64,000 bases of DNA from Desulfobulbus alkaliphilus (GCF_016918545.1 NZ_JAFFQC010000010.1:1-64000); one strand, 5' to 3'; positions 54,417-63,908 are shown, numbered from the stretch's first letter. Numbers and translations: made by a program. The notes: generated from the letters alone by a model not told the origin.

Positions 54417-55079
54417 TCAGCCCCTGGCCAGTTCTTTCATTTCCTTGATGACAGCCTGATAATCCTTGTGGCCGTAGATGGCTGAACCTGCCACAAAAAT
54501 ATTGGCCCCGGCTGCAGCCGTCCGGGCAATAGTGGCGGGGCTGATTCCACCATCAACCTCAATACCGGCCCGGGGATTGGCCGCATCAAGCAACCCCCGG
54601 AGCCGGCGAATTTTTTCCAGGGTCGATTCAATGAAGAACTGACCGCCGAAACCGGGATTAACACTCATCAGCATGACAAAATCGACATCACCCAGGACAT
54701 ACTCCAGGGTGGTCAGGGATGTGGCCGGATTGAGCACGGCACCGGCTTTTTTCCCCCTGGATCGGATGGCGGCCAGGGTTCGGTGCAGATGGGTGCAGGC
54801 TTCGACATGGACGCTGATCCAGTCAGCCCCGGCATCGATGAAATCATGGAGATAGCGATCCGCATCAGTGATCATCAGGTGCACATCCACGGGCAAAGCG
54901 GTGACCGCGCGCACGGCCTTGACGATCAGAGGGCCGATGGTGATGTTGGGAACAAAGTGGCCGTCCATGACATCGACATGAATCACTTCGGCACCCGCGG
55001 CCTCAACAGCTCTGATCTCATCGCCAAGTCGGGAAAAATCGGCGGAAAGAATGGAAGGGGCAATCATAAGGGAACGCAT
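54417..55079 (-). CDS. rpe: Ribulose-phosphate 3-epimerase
   Basis: This TIM-barrel enzyme interconverts ribulose-5-phosphate and xylulose-5-phosphate. The 220-residue protein has IAPSILSADFSRLGDEIRAV at residue 6, VIHVDVMDGHFVPNITIGP near 33 (metal-binding His, Asp), DVHLMITDADRYLHDF near 65, LMSVNPGFGGQFFI near 138 and IEVDGGISPATI near 172. ATG at 55079 follows AAGGAT; the longer frame has no family match. A full-length repeat copy begins 72 bases upstream. Confidence 0.97.
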   Translation of the reverse strand: MRSLMIAPSILSADFSRLGDEIRAVEAAGAEVIHVDVMDGHFVPNITIGPLIVKAVRAVTALPVDVHLMITDADRYLHDFIDAGADWISVHVEACTHLHRTLAAIRSRGKKAGAVLNPATSLTTLEYVLGDVDFVMLMSVNPGFGGQFFIESTLEKIRRLRGLLDAANPRAGIEVDGGISPATIARTAAAGANIFVAGSAIYGHKDYQAVIKEMKELARG

Positions 55080-55150
55080 AGTATCATCCTTGCAAAAAAT
55101 TGGTTGGCAACGGGAGTAAAACGTTGCGCCCACAGGCAGATGCAACCTAC

Positions 55151-55367
55151 CCTGAATCCGTGATGGCTGGTTACTTGTTTAGAATATATCTTGCTGTAAT
55201 TATATTACAATTTAGGCAGGATTCTTGATAACACCTTTCACCAGCCGCCCTTCGGGCAACCGTCCGCACGCCATCTTCATTGCCCGTATCCGTCCGTTAA
55301 AGTGTCCTTTCATCGGACGGTCAAGGACAATACAGCCGACGCACGGACGAACGCTCACGGATCCAGG
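55151..55367 (-). repeat. Dispersed TIR-bounded repeat, full-length copy (217 bp)
   Basis: It has right end CCTGAATCCGTGATGG, A/T-rich stretch (TAATTATATTACAATT), hairpin region CGCCCTTCGGGC, near-palindrome (GTTAAAGT and CCTTTCATCGG arms, diverged) and left end CGCTCACGGATCCAGG. Flanking 5-mers (CCTAC and ATACC) do not match. It lies between the rpe start and dprA. Confidence 0.92.
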
Positions 55368-55430
55368 ATACCAGACTCTCCAGAAAAACCGAGGTGTTCG
55401 CAAGCAATTCACAAGAAAAAAACAAGAAGC

Positions 55431-56558
55431 TCATTCGGCCACCAGTTTTTCGTATCGTTGACCGGATACCTGGCGAATATACCCTTTCAATTCAAGACCG
55501 AGGAGGGCCGGATGGATGTCAATCAGCTCCAGGCCGGTTTTTCGGACGATCTCTTCGATATCGAGCGCATACACGTCAAGGCAGGCAAGAACATGCTCCT
55601 CTGCCGGCGCGAGGGGGTTCATCGCACTGCTATCCTGCCCGCGGGGTAGCGACTCCACCCGCTCAATCTTCCAGGACAGCCCTTCGACAATATCCTGCAC
55701 CGATTGAACAAGACATGCACCCTGCTGGATAAGCGAATGAGTCCCTCGGCTTTTGGGAGAATCGATCCGGCCGGGAACGGCGAACACTTCCCTGCCCTGC
55801 TCCAGAGCAAGTTTGGCGGTGATCAGCGAACCCGATTTTTCAGTGGCCTCCACCACCACCACGCCTTGGACCAGACCGCTGATGATACGATTTCTGGCCG
55901 GAAACCGGAATCCTTCCGGCGCGGTGCCCAGCGGATATTCGGAGAGCAGCATACCGGAAACAGCAATATCCTTGAACAAGGCTGCATGGGCAGGGGGGTA
56001 CACCTTGTCGACCCCGCAGCCGAGCACGGCGACCGTTCCGCCGCCGGGTGCTGTCAGTGCACCGATGTGGGCCGCGGCATCAATGCCGTGCGCACCTCCG
56101 GAAACAACGGTGATTCCAGTGGCGGCAAGCTCGGCGGCAAATTGGGAACTGATCCGTCGACCGTATTCAGTGGCACTGCGTGCCCCGATAACCGCAACCG
56201 CCGGACGTTTGAGCCAGTGGGTCTCTCCCCGGCAATACAGCAGTACCGGCGGATCAGGCAGGTTTCGGAGAGAGGGCGGATACTGCGAGCAGTGCAGCGA
56301 AAGCAGGGAAATTCCATGGCGGTGCAGGAGGTCGAGTTCACGCCGTGCCCGTTGTTGGCTCGCAGCGATAAGGGAAGGGCTGGCAAGAGTCTTTCTCAGC
56401 TGAGATCCAATACCAGGGATCCCTCGGGGGAGGGAACCTGTCCGTACCACAGCCTTGGGCGAACCGGTTTCCTGGATCAAGCGATTGATCAAGGTCGAGC
56501 CAAGCCCGGGGAGAAATGTCAGCGTCAGCCAGTCTTCGGCTTCGGAGCAGAGGTACAA
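55431..56558 (-). CDS. dprA: DNA-processing protein DprA
   Basis: DprA protects incoming single-stranded DNA and loads RecA in natural transformation. The 375-residue protein has an N-terminal helix-hairpin region (LPGLGSTLINRLIQETGSPK), the Rossmann core IGARSATEYGRRISSQFAAE near 124 and VVSGGAHGIDAAAHIGALTA near 150, EYPLGTAPEGFRFPARNRII near 210, and a C-terminal winged helix (residues 310-375, LDIEEIVRKTGLELIDIHPA). Here the start is TTG at 56558, 7 bases after the rpoD stop; a start further in is possible. No other competence gene is in view. Confidence 0.94.
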   Translation of the reverse strand: MYLCSEAEDWLTLTFLPGLGSTLINRLIQETGSPKAVVRTGSLPRGIPGIGSQLRKTLASPSLIAASQQRARRELDLLHRHGISLLSLHCSQYPPSLRNLPDPPVLLYCRGETHWLKRPAVAVIGARSATEYGRRISSQFAAELAATGITVVSGGAHGIDAAAHIGALTAPGGGTVAVLGCGVDKVYPPAHAALFKDIAVSGMLLSEYPLGTAPEGFRFPARNRIISGLVQGVVVVEATEKSGSLITAKLALEQGREVFAVPGRIDSPKSRGTHSLIQQGACLVQSVQDIVEGLSWKIERVESLPRGQDSSAMNPLAPAEEHVLACLDVYALDIEEIVRKTGLELIDIHPALLGLELKGYIRQVSGQRYEKLVAE

Positions 56559-56565
56559 GACTGGC

Positions 56566-58095
56566 CTAATCGGTCATGAATGCCTGCAACTCCTGACTCC
56601 TTGACGGATGGCGCAATTTTTTCAGGGCCTGGGCTTCAATCTGACGAATACGTTCCCTGGTCACGGCAAAACACTGACCGACCTCCTCAAGGGTGTGATC
56701 ACAGCCGATTTCAATTCCATAACGCATTCGCAACACTTTTTCTTCACGGGGGCTCAAGGATCCCATCACTTTGCACAGACATCGCTTCAGGCTTTCGGTC
56801 AGGGAATGTTCCTGCGGATCTGGGTGGGCATGATTTTCAATAAAATCGCTGAGCAGAGTATCCTCCTCATCGCTCACCGGAGCATCAAGAGAAATAGCGT
56901 CCTTGGCCGTCTTCAGCGCCACAAGCACTTTTTCGACATCTGTCTCCAACTGTTCCGCCATTTCCTCCGGTGTGGGCTCTCGACTCTCAACCCTTTGGAA
57001 ATCCTTGGAAAAACGCAGAAGCCGATTAATCGTTTCAATCATGTGGACCGGTAGACGGATGGTCCGGCCCTGATCAGCAATACCACGGGTCACGGCCTGT
57101 CGAATCCACCAGGTGGCATAGGTGGAAAATTTGTACCCGCGTTTGTAATCATATTTTTCCACCGCCTTCATCAGACCGATATTTCCTTCCTGAATGAGAT
57201 CTGGAAGTTGCATACCGCGATTCAAGAATTTTTTCGCCACCGATATCACCAGGCGAAGATTGGCGCGAACCAGCACATCCTTGGCCTGTTTTGCGGTTTC
57301 CCTGCCCATTTCAATTTCCTGCTGCACCTCAATGAATGCAGGCCATGAGATCCCTATGGTTTCGGCAAGTTCAAGGGTTATGCGCTGCTCGATCTCCACG
57401 GGATTGACCTGAGTGCTTTGCTCTTCGAGGCTCTGTAGTCTCGCCGCCTGCAACAATTCGCGCTGCCTCGTGACCACCCGGACCTTGTTGAATTTTTGCG
57501 CCAACTCTTTGACGGCATCGGCAACGGAAAGAATACCCTTCGAACATAACCGGTACTCCTTGAACAGATCGGAAATCTCAATGCCTAAAGCAAGGATTTC
57601 GGTCACCAGTTGCGTTTCCCGGGTGTGGTCTCCGACCGCTTTTTTCAACTCCGCGAATAACTCGCGCCGCCGCCCGTCAAGTTCATTGGCTTTTTCGATA
57701 TGATCCAAAAAAGCATCACGTACCGAGGCAAATTCCTCTTCATCGTTTTCCGAGAGTCCTCGCACAACGGCATTGATACGCAAAGTGCCCCGCAACAGAT
57801 TTTCAGCGAGATCGTTCAACGCGGTCACGCCCAGAGTCAAGCGCAGCACTGCATACTGGATACGTGTTTCCCCATCCTCCATCATCCGGGCAAGTTCCAT
57901 CTCCTCTTCATGGCTGAGCAAACGCTGGCTGCCCATCTCCCGAAGATAGATATTCATAGGATCAATGCTGCTCCCCTGGCCGCGCCGATCGCCACTGCGA
58001 CGTTCGCCACCCATTCGACGATCCAGGGAAGAACGACGTTCAATGCCATTACGTAGCGCCCACTCGTCTGCAAAGGTGTCATTTTCCGAACTCAT
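56566..58095 (-). CDS. rpoD: RNA polymerase primary sigma factor RpoD
   Basis: This housekeeping sigma factor of 509 residues has regions 1.2 (DPMNIYLREMGSQRLLSHEE near 46), 2 (YATWWIRQAVTRGIADQGRT near 328, core and -10 recognition), 3 (about 360-440) and 4.2 (TLEEVGQCFAVTRERIRQIE near 470, -35 recognition). Most RpoD proteins begin with an acidic region 1.1 of about 80 residues. Here the N-terminus is only about 45 residues and contains repeated arginine pairs (ERRSSLDRRMGGERRSGDRR). GGAGAGATA precedes the ATG. The gene follows dnaG by 213 bases with no gene visible between, the common dnaG-rpoD order. Confidence 0.97.
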   Translation of the reverse strand: MSSENDTFADEWALRNGIERRSSLDRRMGGERRSGDRRGQGSSIDPMNIYLREMGSQRLLSHEEEMELARMMEDGETRIQYAVLRLTLGVTALNDLAENLLRGTLRINAVVRGLSENDEEEFASVRDAFLDHIEKANELDGRRRELFAELKKAVGDHTRETQLVTEILALGIEISDLFKEYRLCSKGILSVADAVKELAQKFNKVRVVTRQRELLQAARLQSLEEQSTQVNPVEIEQRITLELAETIGISWPAFIEVQQEIEMGRETAKQAKDVLVRANLRLVISVAKKFLNRGMQLPDLIQEGNIGLMKAVEKYDYKRGYKFSTYATWWIRQAVTRGIADQGRTIRLPVHMIETINRLLRFSKDFQRVESREPTPEEMAEQLETDVEKVLVALKTAKDAISLDAPVSDEEDTLLSDFIENHAHPDPQEHSLTESLKRCLCKVMGSLSPREEKVLRMRYGIEIGCDHTLEEVGQCFAVTRERIRQIEAQALKKLRHPSRSQELQAFMTD

Positions 58096-58308
58096 TATCT
58101 CTCCCCATAACAGCCTGAGCGGTCAGTACCTACTCCAGGATAGAACTGTCGGTTTCGTTCCCGGGATAACAGCAGGCCGCCCGCCAGGAACCGTCATCGC
58201 AGCGGATCAGAGTACCATTCAATGCCCTGACAGAAAAATTCCCAAGAACACTTCCCGAATACAATTTTTTAAACTTATCCGATTTTTATCTTTTTTCAAC
58301 ATGTTATA

Positions 58309-60102
58309 TCAAGAGCCCTTTCTTTTTTTTCCAATTTCTTTTTTCTCCTGCATCAATTGCATCAACATCTCAATATTCCCAAGGCGTTCAGCCTCCTGAA
58401 TACGTTGCTGCAGATCAGCTCCGACACGCTTACATCGTATCGATTCCAGCCAGACCAGAATCTCATCGCATGCGTGCCTTCCCGGGTTATCGATTCCCGG
58501 ATCCAGCTCCGTTCCAGTCCCCCGGGTAAGCAATTCAACAATATAGGACCGCTCATCGGCATGGGTGGCCGCGGACAACAAGCGCTCCGGATAGCTTGAG
58601 TCATCATTGTCATCACGCTGATCCAGCAGGGCAATAATCCGGCGGACCAGGGGCTCCCGGACGATCTCGTCGAGCCCGGCAGCTTTGAGCTCTGTAAGAT
58701 ATTCCGGATAATTGAGGAGAAAATCAATCAGCTGGCGCTCCTGGCGAGACATCTGCTGCAGACAAGACCCCGCGCTGGTGGCCTTATTTGCGGTTGCGGA
58801 GGTGGCAAGGGGCTGCCCGCTGGTGAAATATCCTGGGGAAATTCCCATTTTTTCACTGAAATGAGCAATCATCAAGGCACGTTGTCCGGGGTCGGCAGCT
58901 GCGGCAAGCAAAGGAGAAAGCTCGCCGATGATCCGACTCTTGCCTGACAGGGTCAGACCGTGGGTCCGGACCAAAGTGTCAAAGGCGAATTCAGCCAGGG
59001 GACGGGCCTGCTCCACCAGCCGGACAATCGCCTCCGGGCCATGTTCACGGACATAGGAATCCGGATCATGGCCCGGAGGCAACAAAGCAACCCGCCCTTC
59101 AATTTTTTCTTGCAAAAAAAAAGGAACGCTCCGCATGGCCGCCTTCAAGCCGGCGGCATCGGCATCAAAAAGAAGCACCACCTCTTCACCATACCCACGC
59201 AAGGTGTGGATATGACTGCGGGAGAGTGCCGTACCCAACGGAGCGACAACATGATCGATACCGTGCACCGCCAGGAGAAGCAGATCAAAGTTTCCTTCAA
59301 CAACAAGCGCACGACGCTGTCTACGAATGGCCTCTCGATGCTGGAATAAACCATAGAGAAGCCGACTCTTGTCGAAAATCGGACTCTCGGGAGAATTCAT
59401 ATACTTCGGTTTTCCTTGTCCGACGATCCGCCCACCGAACGCCGCCAGGCGCCCGGTCATATCGAGAAGAGGAAACATGATCCTTCCCCGGAAACGGTCG
59501 TAATACCCGCCTCGATCATTACGCACAGCCAGTCCCGCTGTTTCCAGAACCTGAGGCGACAGCCCCTTGCTCCCCAGCTGATCTATGAGATAACTCCAGC
59601 CTGCCTGTTCCGGTTCAGGAGCATAGCCCAGGCGATACCGCTCCGTGAATTCGGCAGGAATCCCTCGCTCCTCCAGATACTTTCGGGCAATCTGACCCCA
59701 TTTCATATGCAACAGACCCTGACGATATACTGTGCTTGCTGCCTCATTGGCTGCATACAATGCATCTCGCTGACGCAGTCGCGCCTTCTCGGCCTCGCTC
59801 AGCTCCTTTTCCGGAAGAGCAATACCGTATTTTTTTGCCATCGCCTGCAAGGCCTCGGGAAAATCGAAGTGATGGTATTTCATCAGAAATGAAAAGACAT
59901 CGCCGGATTCACCACAGCCAAAACAATGAAAAAACTGCCCCTGAGGATTGACAGTGAACGACGGGGTTTTTTCAGCATGAAAAGGGCACAAGCCGGAAAA
60001 ACGGACTCCTGTTTTTTTCAATGCCACATACTCACCGACCACCTCGACAATATCGGCGGCCTCCTTCACTTCATTTTTGATCTGATCCCGTTCAGTTGCC
60101 AT
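58309..60102 (-). CDS. dnaG: DNA primase DnaG
   Basis: This enzyme makes RNA primers at the replication fork. The 597-residue protein has the CHC2 zinc finger (CPFHAEKTPSFTVNPQ then FHCFGCGESG, residues 40-63), the TOPRIM fold with VVEGNFDLLLLAVHGID near 260 and LLFDADAAGLKAAMRSV near 305, and a C-terminal DnaB-binding helical domain. The ATG at 60102 follows GGTGGA at proper spacing; a GTG 15 bases upstream is a less likely start. The C-terminal domain ends in a lysine-rich tail (QEKKEIGKKRKGS). Confidence 0.97.
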   Translation of the reverse strand: MATERDQIKNEVKEAADIVEVVGEYVALKKTGVRFSGLCPFHAEKTPSFTVNPQGQFFHCFGCGESGDVFSFLMKYHHFDFPEALQAMAKKYGIALPEKELSEAEKARLRQRDALYAANEAASTVYRQGLLHMKWGQIARKYLEERGIPAEFTERYRLGYAPEPEQAGWSYLIDQLGSKGLSPQVLETAGLAVRNDRGGYYDRFRGRIMFPLLDMTGRLAAFGGRIVGQGKPKYMNSPESPIFDKSRLLYGLFQHREAIRRQRRALVVEGNFDLLLLAVHGIDHVVAPLGTALSRSHIHTLRGYGEEVVLLFDADAAGLKAAMRSVPFFLQEKIEGRVALLPPGHDPDSYVREHGPEAIVRLVEQARPLAEFAFDTLVRTHGLTLSGKSRIIGELSPLLAAAADPGQRALMIAHFSEKMGISPGYFTSGQPLATSATANKATSAGSCLQQMSRQERQLIDFLLNYPEYLTELKAAGLDEIVREPLVRRIIALLDQRDDNDDSSYPERLLSAATHADERSYIVELLTRGTGTELDPGIDNPGRHACDEILVWLESIRCKRVGADLQQRIQEAERLGNIEMLMQLMQEKKEIGKKRKGS

Positions 60103-60361
60103 TTGCACATCCACCACAAAGCCTTTCGGCGGTTATAGAACATTGCCCAGATAGCCGGTACGGAACGTTCCGGCAGCCAGAAAAAGCTGTTTGCCTTTTG
60201 AAATTTTGCAAGGTTGTGACCGCTCCCTCAACACTGAAGCTTTTTTTCTTTGAGTCCATTATTATACCGTTGCACAAAAAAGAAGATACCCCCGCCGGTC
60301 CTCTGCCTGCAAAGACTTGACCCGCGACCGGCTACCTGCGGTAGACGTTACCGGGTGCAGA

Positions 60362-60485
60362 CCAAGACCGTGACGACTGGACGTTTTCTGGATATATCTT
60401 GCTGTAATTATATTATAATTTTAGCAGAATCCTTAAAGAGGGCCTTCTCCAGGCACCCTTCGGGGCGTCCGCTCACGGATCCAGG
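60362..60485 (-). repeat. Dispersed TIR-bounded repeat, internally deleted copy (124 bp)
   Basis: Right end CCAAGACCGTGACGACTGG, TATATCTTGCTGTAATTATATTATAATT-type A/T-rich stretch, UUCG hairpin remnant (CACCCTTCGGGGCG) and left end CGCTCACGGATCCAGG are present. The near-palindrome is gone. It occupies the gap between the dnaG start and the gene at 60668, whose remaining bases show nothing. Confidence 0.8.
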
Positions 60486-60667
60486 CAAGAGCCTGCCTGC
60501 CCGGGAAAACAAAACCGTTGACCAGCGTTTCAAGGACGGACAGACAGATTGCCGGCCTGCAGTCATCCTTGTGCACAGGCCCCTGATCGTCTGCAGATGG
60601 AGTGCTGGTGGACGGGAAATACCTGCACAGTGTGCAACACGGGCGTGCATCGCCCCGGAGGTTCATC

Positions 60668-61393
60668 ATGCAGAATGTGGAGCAGATGCTCTCCCTGGAA
60701 ATCAAAAAAGAGATGGCAGACCGGTATTTTGGTTTTCGTAAATTGATTGAGGAAGACCGGCAAACATTTGACCACCGGGTCGGAGAGGCACGCCAACTTC
60801 TGGAGAAGACCGTGGGCGTGGAGTTGGTCAGAGTTTATTTTTTACTGCATTCAGATCATCTGATTCACGAGTTTTTTCGCCTGACAGGCCTCCGGGACTC
60901 GCTCTTTTTTACCCCCAAGGGACCCGAAGATGCCCATACTCGCCATCAGCTGTTTTCCGGCCTGCCACTCCGTGGCCTGACGCGTCGGGCACGATTTCGC
61001 TTTTTGTTTCTGGACACCTATACCCGAATGGCGCAGGCGCTCGCAGACTACGAAGTCGTCCTCAACAGGCTGCGTGAAGAGCGGGACACCATTGCCGAGG
61101 AAATAAAGATCTTCTACCGAAAAAATGACCTGAGCCTCATGATGGGATTCATGCGCGGTCTGAACGGTGACCCAGGGGGAGAGACCGCTCATCTCAGCGG
61201 CGATCTGACAATGCACCGCGACTGCCGCCTTGAACAGAAGATGCTGATCGAACCACCACCCGAGGTGGACCAACTGCTACCGCCCTATGCCGTTCCACCA
61301 CCATTGAAAAAATGTAAAAAGGCTCTGGTGCAACTGATTGACACCGCCTTTGCAGAGCAGGGGCATCCCGAGGTCAGAAGCTATGTCCGCTGA
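60668..61393 (+). CDS. Conserved-looking protein of unknown function
   Basis: I do not recognise a named family for this 241-residue protein. It is charged and largely helical: MADRYFGFRKLIEEDRQTFD near residue 16, then LLEKTVGVELVRVYFLLHSD near 45, FRFLFLDTYTRMAQALADYE near 108, and a coiled-coil-like stretch (LNRLREERDTIAEEIKIFYR near 130). There is no signal peptide or membrane helix. CGGAGG stands 6 bases before the ATG at 60668, so the longer frame (from 60602) is unlikely. It converges with the DAC-like gene, with 33 bases between the stops. Confidence 0.75.
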   Translation: MQNVEQMLSLEIKKEMADRYFGFRKLIEEDRQTFDHRVGEARQLLEKTVGVELVRVYFLLHSDHLIHEFFRLTGLRDSLFFTPKGPEDAHTRHQLFSGLPLRGLTRRARFRFLFLDTYTRMAQALADYEVVLNRLREERDTIAEEIKIFYRKNDLSLMMGFMRGLNGDPGGETAHLSGDLTMHRDCRLEQKMLIEPPPEVDQLLPPYAVPPPLKKCKKALVQLIDTAFAEQGHPEVRSYVR

Positions 61394-61426
61394 TACGCCC
61401 TGGGTCAGCGCTCACCGGCCACCAGC

Positions 61427-62872
61427 TTACGATCGCACCCATGTCCGCAACAGTTCGAAATCGTACACACACCCGCCTTTCTGGCTCCAGGCACAGACGC
61501 TGTGGACATCGACGCCCTGATGGATGACGGAAACCGGACGATCGGAAGAAACGACCACGATAATAACCCCCTGGTGTTCGGCCGTAAAACGTAACGCTGA
61601 ATTGTATCGTGCCCCCCGGGCTAGATCTTCTCCGGCAAAGGACCGTCCGGCCAGCAGGCAGGCAAAACCATGCAGATGCATGTCCGCGCCGATGTGCAGG
61701 GCCCCATCCACCTTGGTCAAGGATTTCGCCATTTTCAGCATGCGGGGCATGCGCAGATCCAGGGGTGGCGACAGGACCTGTCCTGAAACTGTCACCGGGG
61801 AACTGTTCAGGTCAATGACAATGGTGCAGCCGTGTTTACGGTTCTGTGCATGATGGACAAGGCTGGCAACAATTTTAAAAATGAAATAACTCTTGGAACT
61901 GCCCAGTGGTGATTCGAGCAGCAACTCTTCCAGGTGCACCAGTTTGGCCTGATAGGTGGTTGAGCTGAAACGTCCATCAGCAAAACTGCAGATCTTGTTT
62001 CGATTCACCTTCAGAAAGCCGTGTCGGCCGCGGAAATCGGCACAAAGCGAGAAACAAGGCAGCTTATCTCCGCAAATACCCAGAATGGAACGGCCGTCGC
62101 TCACCAGGTGGTGACCGGAGCGCTCAACAGTCAGCAACAGTTTGCGGACATACTTGTAATTCACCAATTGCGGCCGGATTTGCTCCTGAAACTTCACCAG
62201 AAAGACCAGATCGTCCATCGTTACTGGATCGATGAACAACAGTCGCCCCTCGGGCCAGGATCCTTCTTCCTGTGTTTCGGAAATCATCAGGACAGCATCA
62301 AGCACCGGATAAATGCGCAACAGACTGTCCCAACCAAGCGACAGATTCATCAAATCTATGATATGATCACGGACCGCATGCGACGCATATTCCTTAAGAA
62401 AGTACCCGGAAATACCCGTGTAGAGATCAACCTCGTTGGCGAGATCATGGGAAAACCGCCAGACGGCATGTTCAAGCCAACATTCAGTCGGGCCGGCGGA
62501 ACAGAGATCGGGATGATGCTCGGTGAACCATTGCTGAAAAAAGACTGATCCTGAATACCCGCCGTGGGAGAGCAGGCCGGCAAGGCCGGGATCCTTGACC
62601 GGGGTTATATCGGCATACTGTCGCCGATCTTGCTCAACACTTTCGCGGGCCCGCCAATGCTGATTATCGACATACAGTGACTTTAAGATGGGTTCGTGCC
62701 CCTTGAGCAGATTTTGCGGATCGCAGAGCATCATCGGACTGTCGGGCCGCAGGGCAAAAAGAACCGCAGCTCGGCTGGTTCCCGAAAAATGGGTCAACCC
62801 ATCACTGAGCCCATTGAGAATATCACTAGCACAGCGGCGAACAAATGAATATCGCGCCTTATCCTCGAGCAT
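61427..62872 (-). CDS. Protein with a degenerate diadenylate cyclase (DAC/DisA_N-like) domain
   Basis: The 481-residue protein has an unrecognised N-terminal region (about residues 1-300) and a C-terminal domain that resembles diadenylate cyclases. The DGA motif is present (KVDGALHIGADM near 385). About 38 residues later the GTRHR motif appears as RGARYNSALRF, followed by the typical strand VIIVVVSSDRPVSVIHQGV. The first arginine is kept but the histidine and second arginine (RHR) are Tyr and Asn, so c-di-AMP synthesis is doubtful. It may bind ATP or a nucleotide signal without turnover. ATG at 62872 is used; a TTG 18 bases upstream is weaker. Confidence 0.72.
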   Translation of the reverse strand: MLEDKARYSFVRRCASDILNGLSDGLTHFSGTSRAAVLFALRPDSPMMLCDPQNLLKGHEPILKSLYVDNQHWRARESVEQDRRQYADITPVKDPGLAGLLSHGGYSGSVFFQQWFTEHHPDLCSAGPTECWLEHAVWRFSHDLANEVDLYTGISGYFLKEYASHAVRDHIIDLMNLSLGWDSLLRIYPVLDAVLMISETQEEGSWPEGRLLFIDPVTMDDLVFLVKFQEQIRPQLVNYKYVRKLLLTVERSGHHLVSDGRSILGICGDKLPCFSLCADFRGRHGFLKVNRNKICSFADGRFSSTTYQAKLVHLEELLLESPLGSSKSYFIFKIVASLVHHAQNRKHGCTIVIDLNSSPVTVSGQVLSPPLDLRMPRMLKMAKSLTKVDGALHIGADMHLHGFACLLAGRSFAGEDLARGARYNSALRFTAEHQGVIIVVVSSDRPVSVIHQGVDVHSVCAWSQKGGCVYDFELLRTWVRS

Positions 62873-63110
62873 GGCAACTGAATAAAACAAACTGGATCAT
62901 AGCGTTATTGATGATCGAGAACGTTCCCCGGCAAAACGAAAAAAGGACAGTATATATGTGTAAACCTACAGGTTGCAACCCCGAGCGTCAAGACGTAACT
63001 GGTGTCCATTCAGGAACGAGATATTTGACTCTCAATCGCAGCGCGCTGGCGAATCCAACCGCAAACATGGAGTCAATTTTCCTAAATTAAATTTGACCAT
63101 CTAACAAAGA

Positions 63111-63226
63111 CCTGGACGCCCCAAAGGGCGGCTGGTGATAGGTATTGTCAAGGGTTCTGCTGCAATTATAAGATGAGTACAGCAAGAAATATCCAAAAAA
63201 GAAGTCCAGCCGTCACGGATTCAAGG
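63111..63226 (+). repeat. Dispersed repeat, copy with damaged left end (116 bp)
   Basis: It starts CCTGGACGCCCCAAAGGGCGG, so the left interior is deleted up to the hairpin, and ends CCGTCACGGATTCAAGG. A promoter-like pair is clear here: TTGTCA (63145-63150), 16 bases, TATAAG (63167-63172). The region 62873-63420 contains no gene I can support. Confidence 0.85.
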
Positions 63227-63420
63227 CAGGGGATTTGTACCTTATCAGCTACGCGCCAACACCCCGGAGTGATCAGAAAAAAGAACTTGGCCCAAGGGCT
63301 TTTTCATCCTATCATGGCCGCGAAAACAGCAAGGTGCAAACCTCTCCAGACAATGCATAATGTACCCCCCGGTCCCTTTGACGGACAACACGAAACTTCT
63401 CGCGGACATTTGGTGCCCCC

Positions 63421-63615
63421 ATGGATGATCTCATTGCCCAGGAACTCGTCAACATTCTCAAAAAGAATACACAATCAGACTATCAGGAAGCCTTTGATCG
63501 GGCCTTTGAACTGACTAAATCCTATGCCGGCTCAGCCAATGCCCAGGCCTCGGCCATCCCTTTTGTTTTCGAAAAACTGTTCGAGCTTTTTGTCACCGGG
63601 AAAAACAAATCGTGA
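63421..63615 (+). CDS. Small acidic/helical protein of unknown function
   Basis: The 64-residue predicted protein is helical and polar (MDDLIAQELVNILKKNTQSD, then AFDRAFELTKSYAGSANAQA) with a hydrophobic end (IPFVFEKLFELFVTG). I recognise no family. No clear ribosome-binding site precedes the ATG, so it is weaker than the other small genes here. It lies between two copies of the dispersed repeat, and the promoter-like part of the 63111 copy points to it. Confidence 0.5.
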   Translation: MDDLIAQELVNILKKNTQSDYQEAFDRAFELTKSYAGSANAQASAIPFVFEKLFELFVTGKNKS

Positions 63616-63658
63616 CCAGCCGGAGCTGACGCGAATTTCTCCCAGCAGGCTAATTTAT

Positions 63659-63880
63659 CCTGGATCCGTGAACGTCCGTTGTCGGTGCGTCAGCTTGGTT
63701 GTCCGTGGCCGCTCAATGAAAGGGCACGTCATCGGACGGGTACGGGCAATGAAGATGGCGTGTGGATGAACGCCCCCGAAGGGCGGCTGGTGAAGAGGTA
63801 TAATCAAAAATGTCACCGTATGTATAACCTGATGACAGGAAAATAAATCTTCACAAACGTCCAGCTGTCACGGATTCTGG
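63659..63880 (+). repeat. Dispersed TIR-bounded repeat, full-length copy (222 bp)
   Basis: It begins CCTGGATCCGTGAACG and ends CTGTCACGGATTCTGG (one change from CAGG), with the hairpin CGCCCCCGAAGGGCGG between. The A/T-rich part is diverged. Flanks show a shared TTAT. It ends 28 bases from the upp stop codon. Confidence 0.9.
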
Positions 63881-63908
63881 TTATGGTATGAACCCTCCAC
63901 CGACCCAG

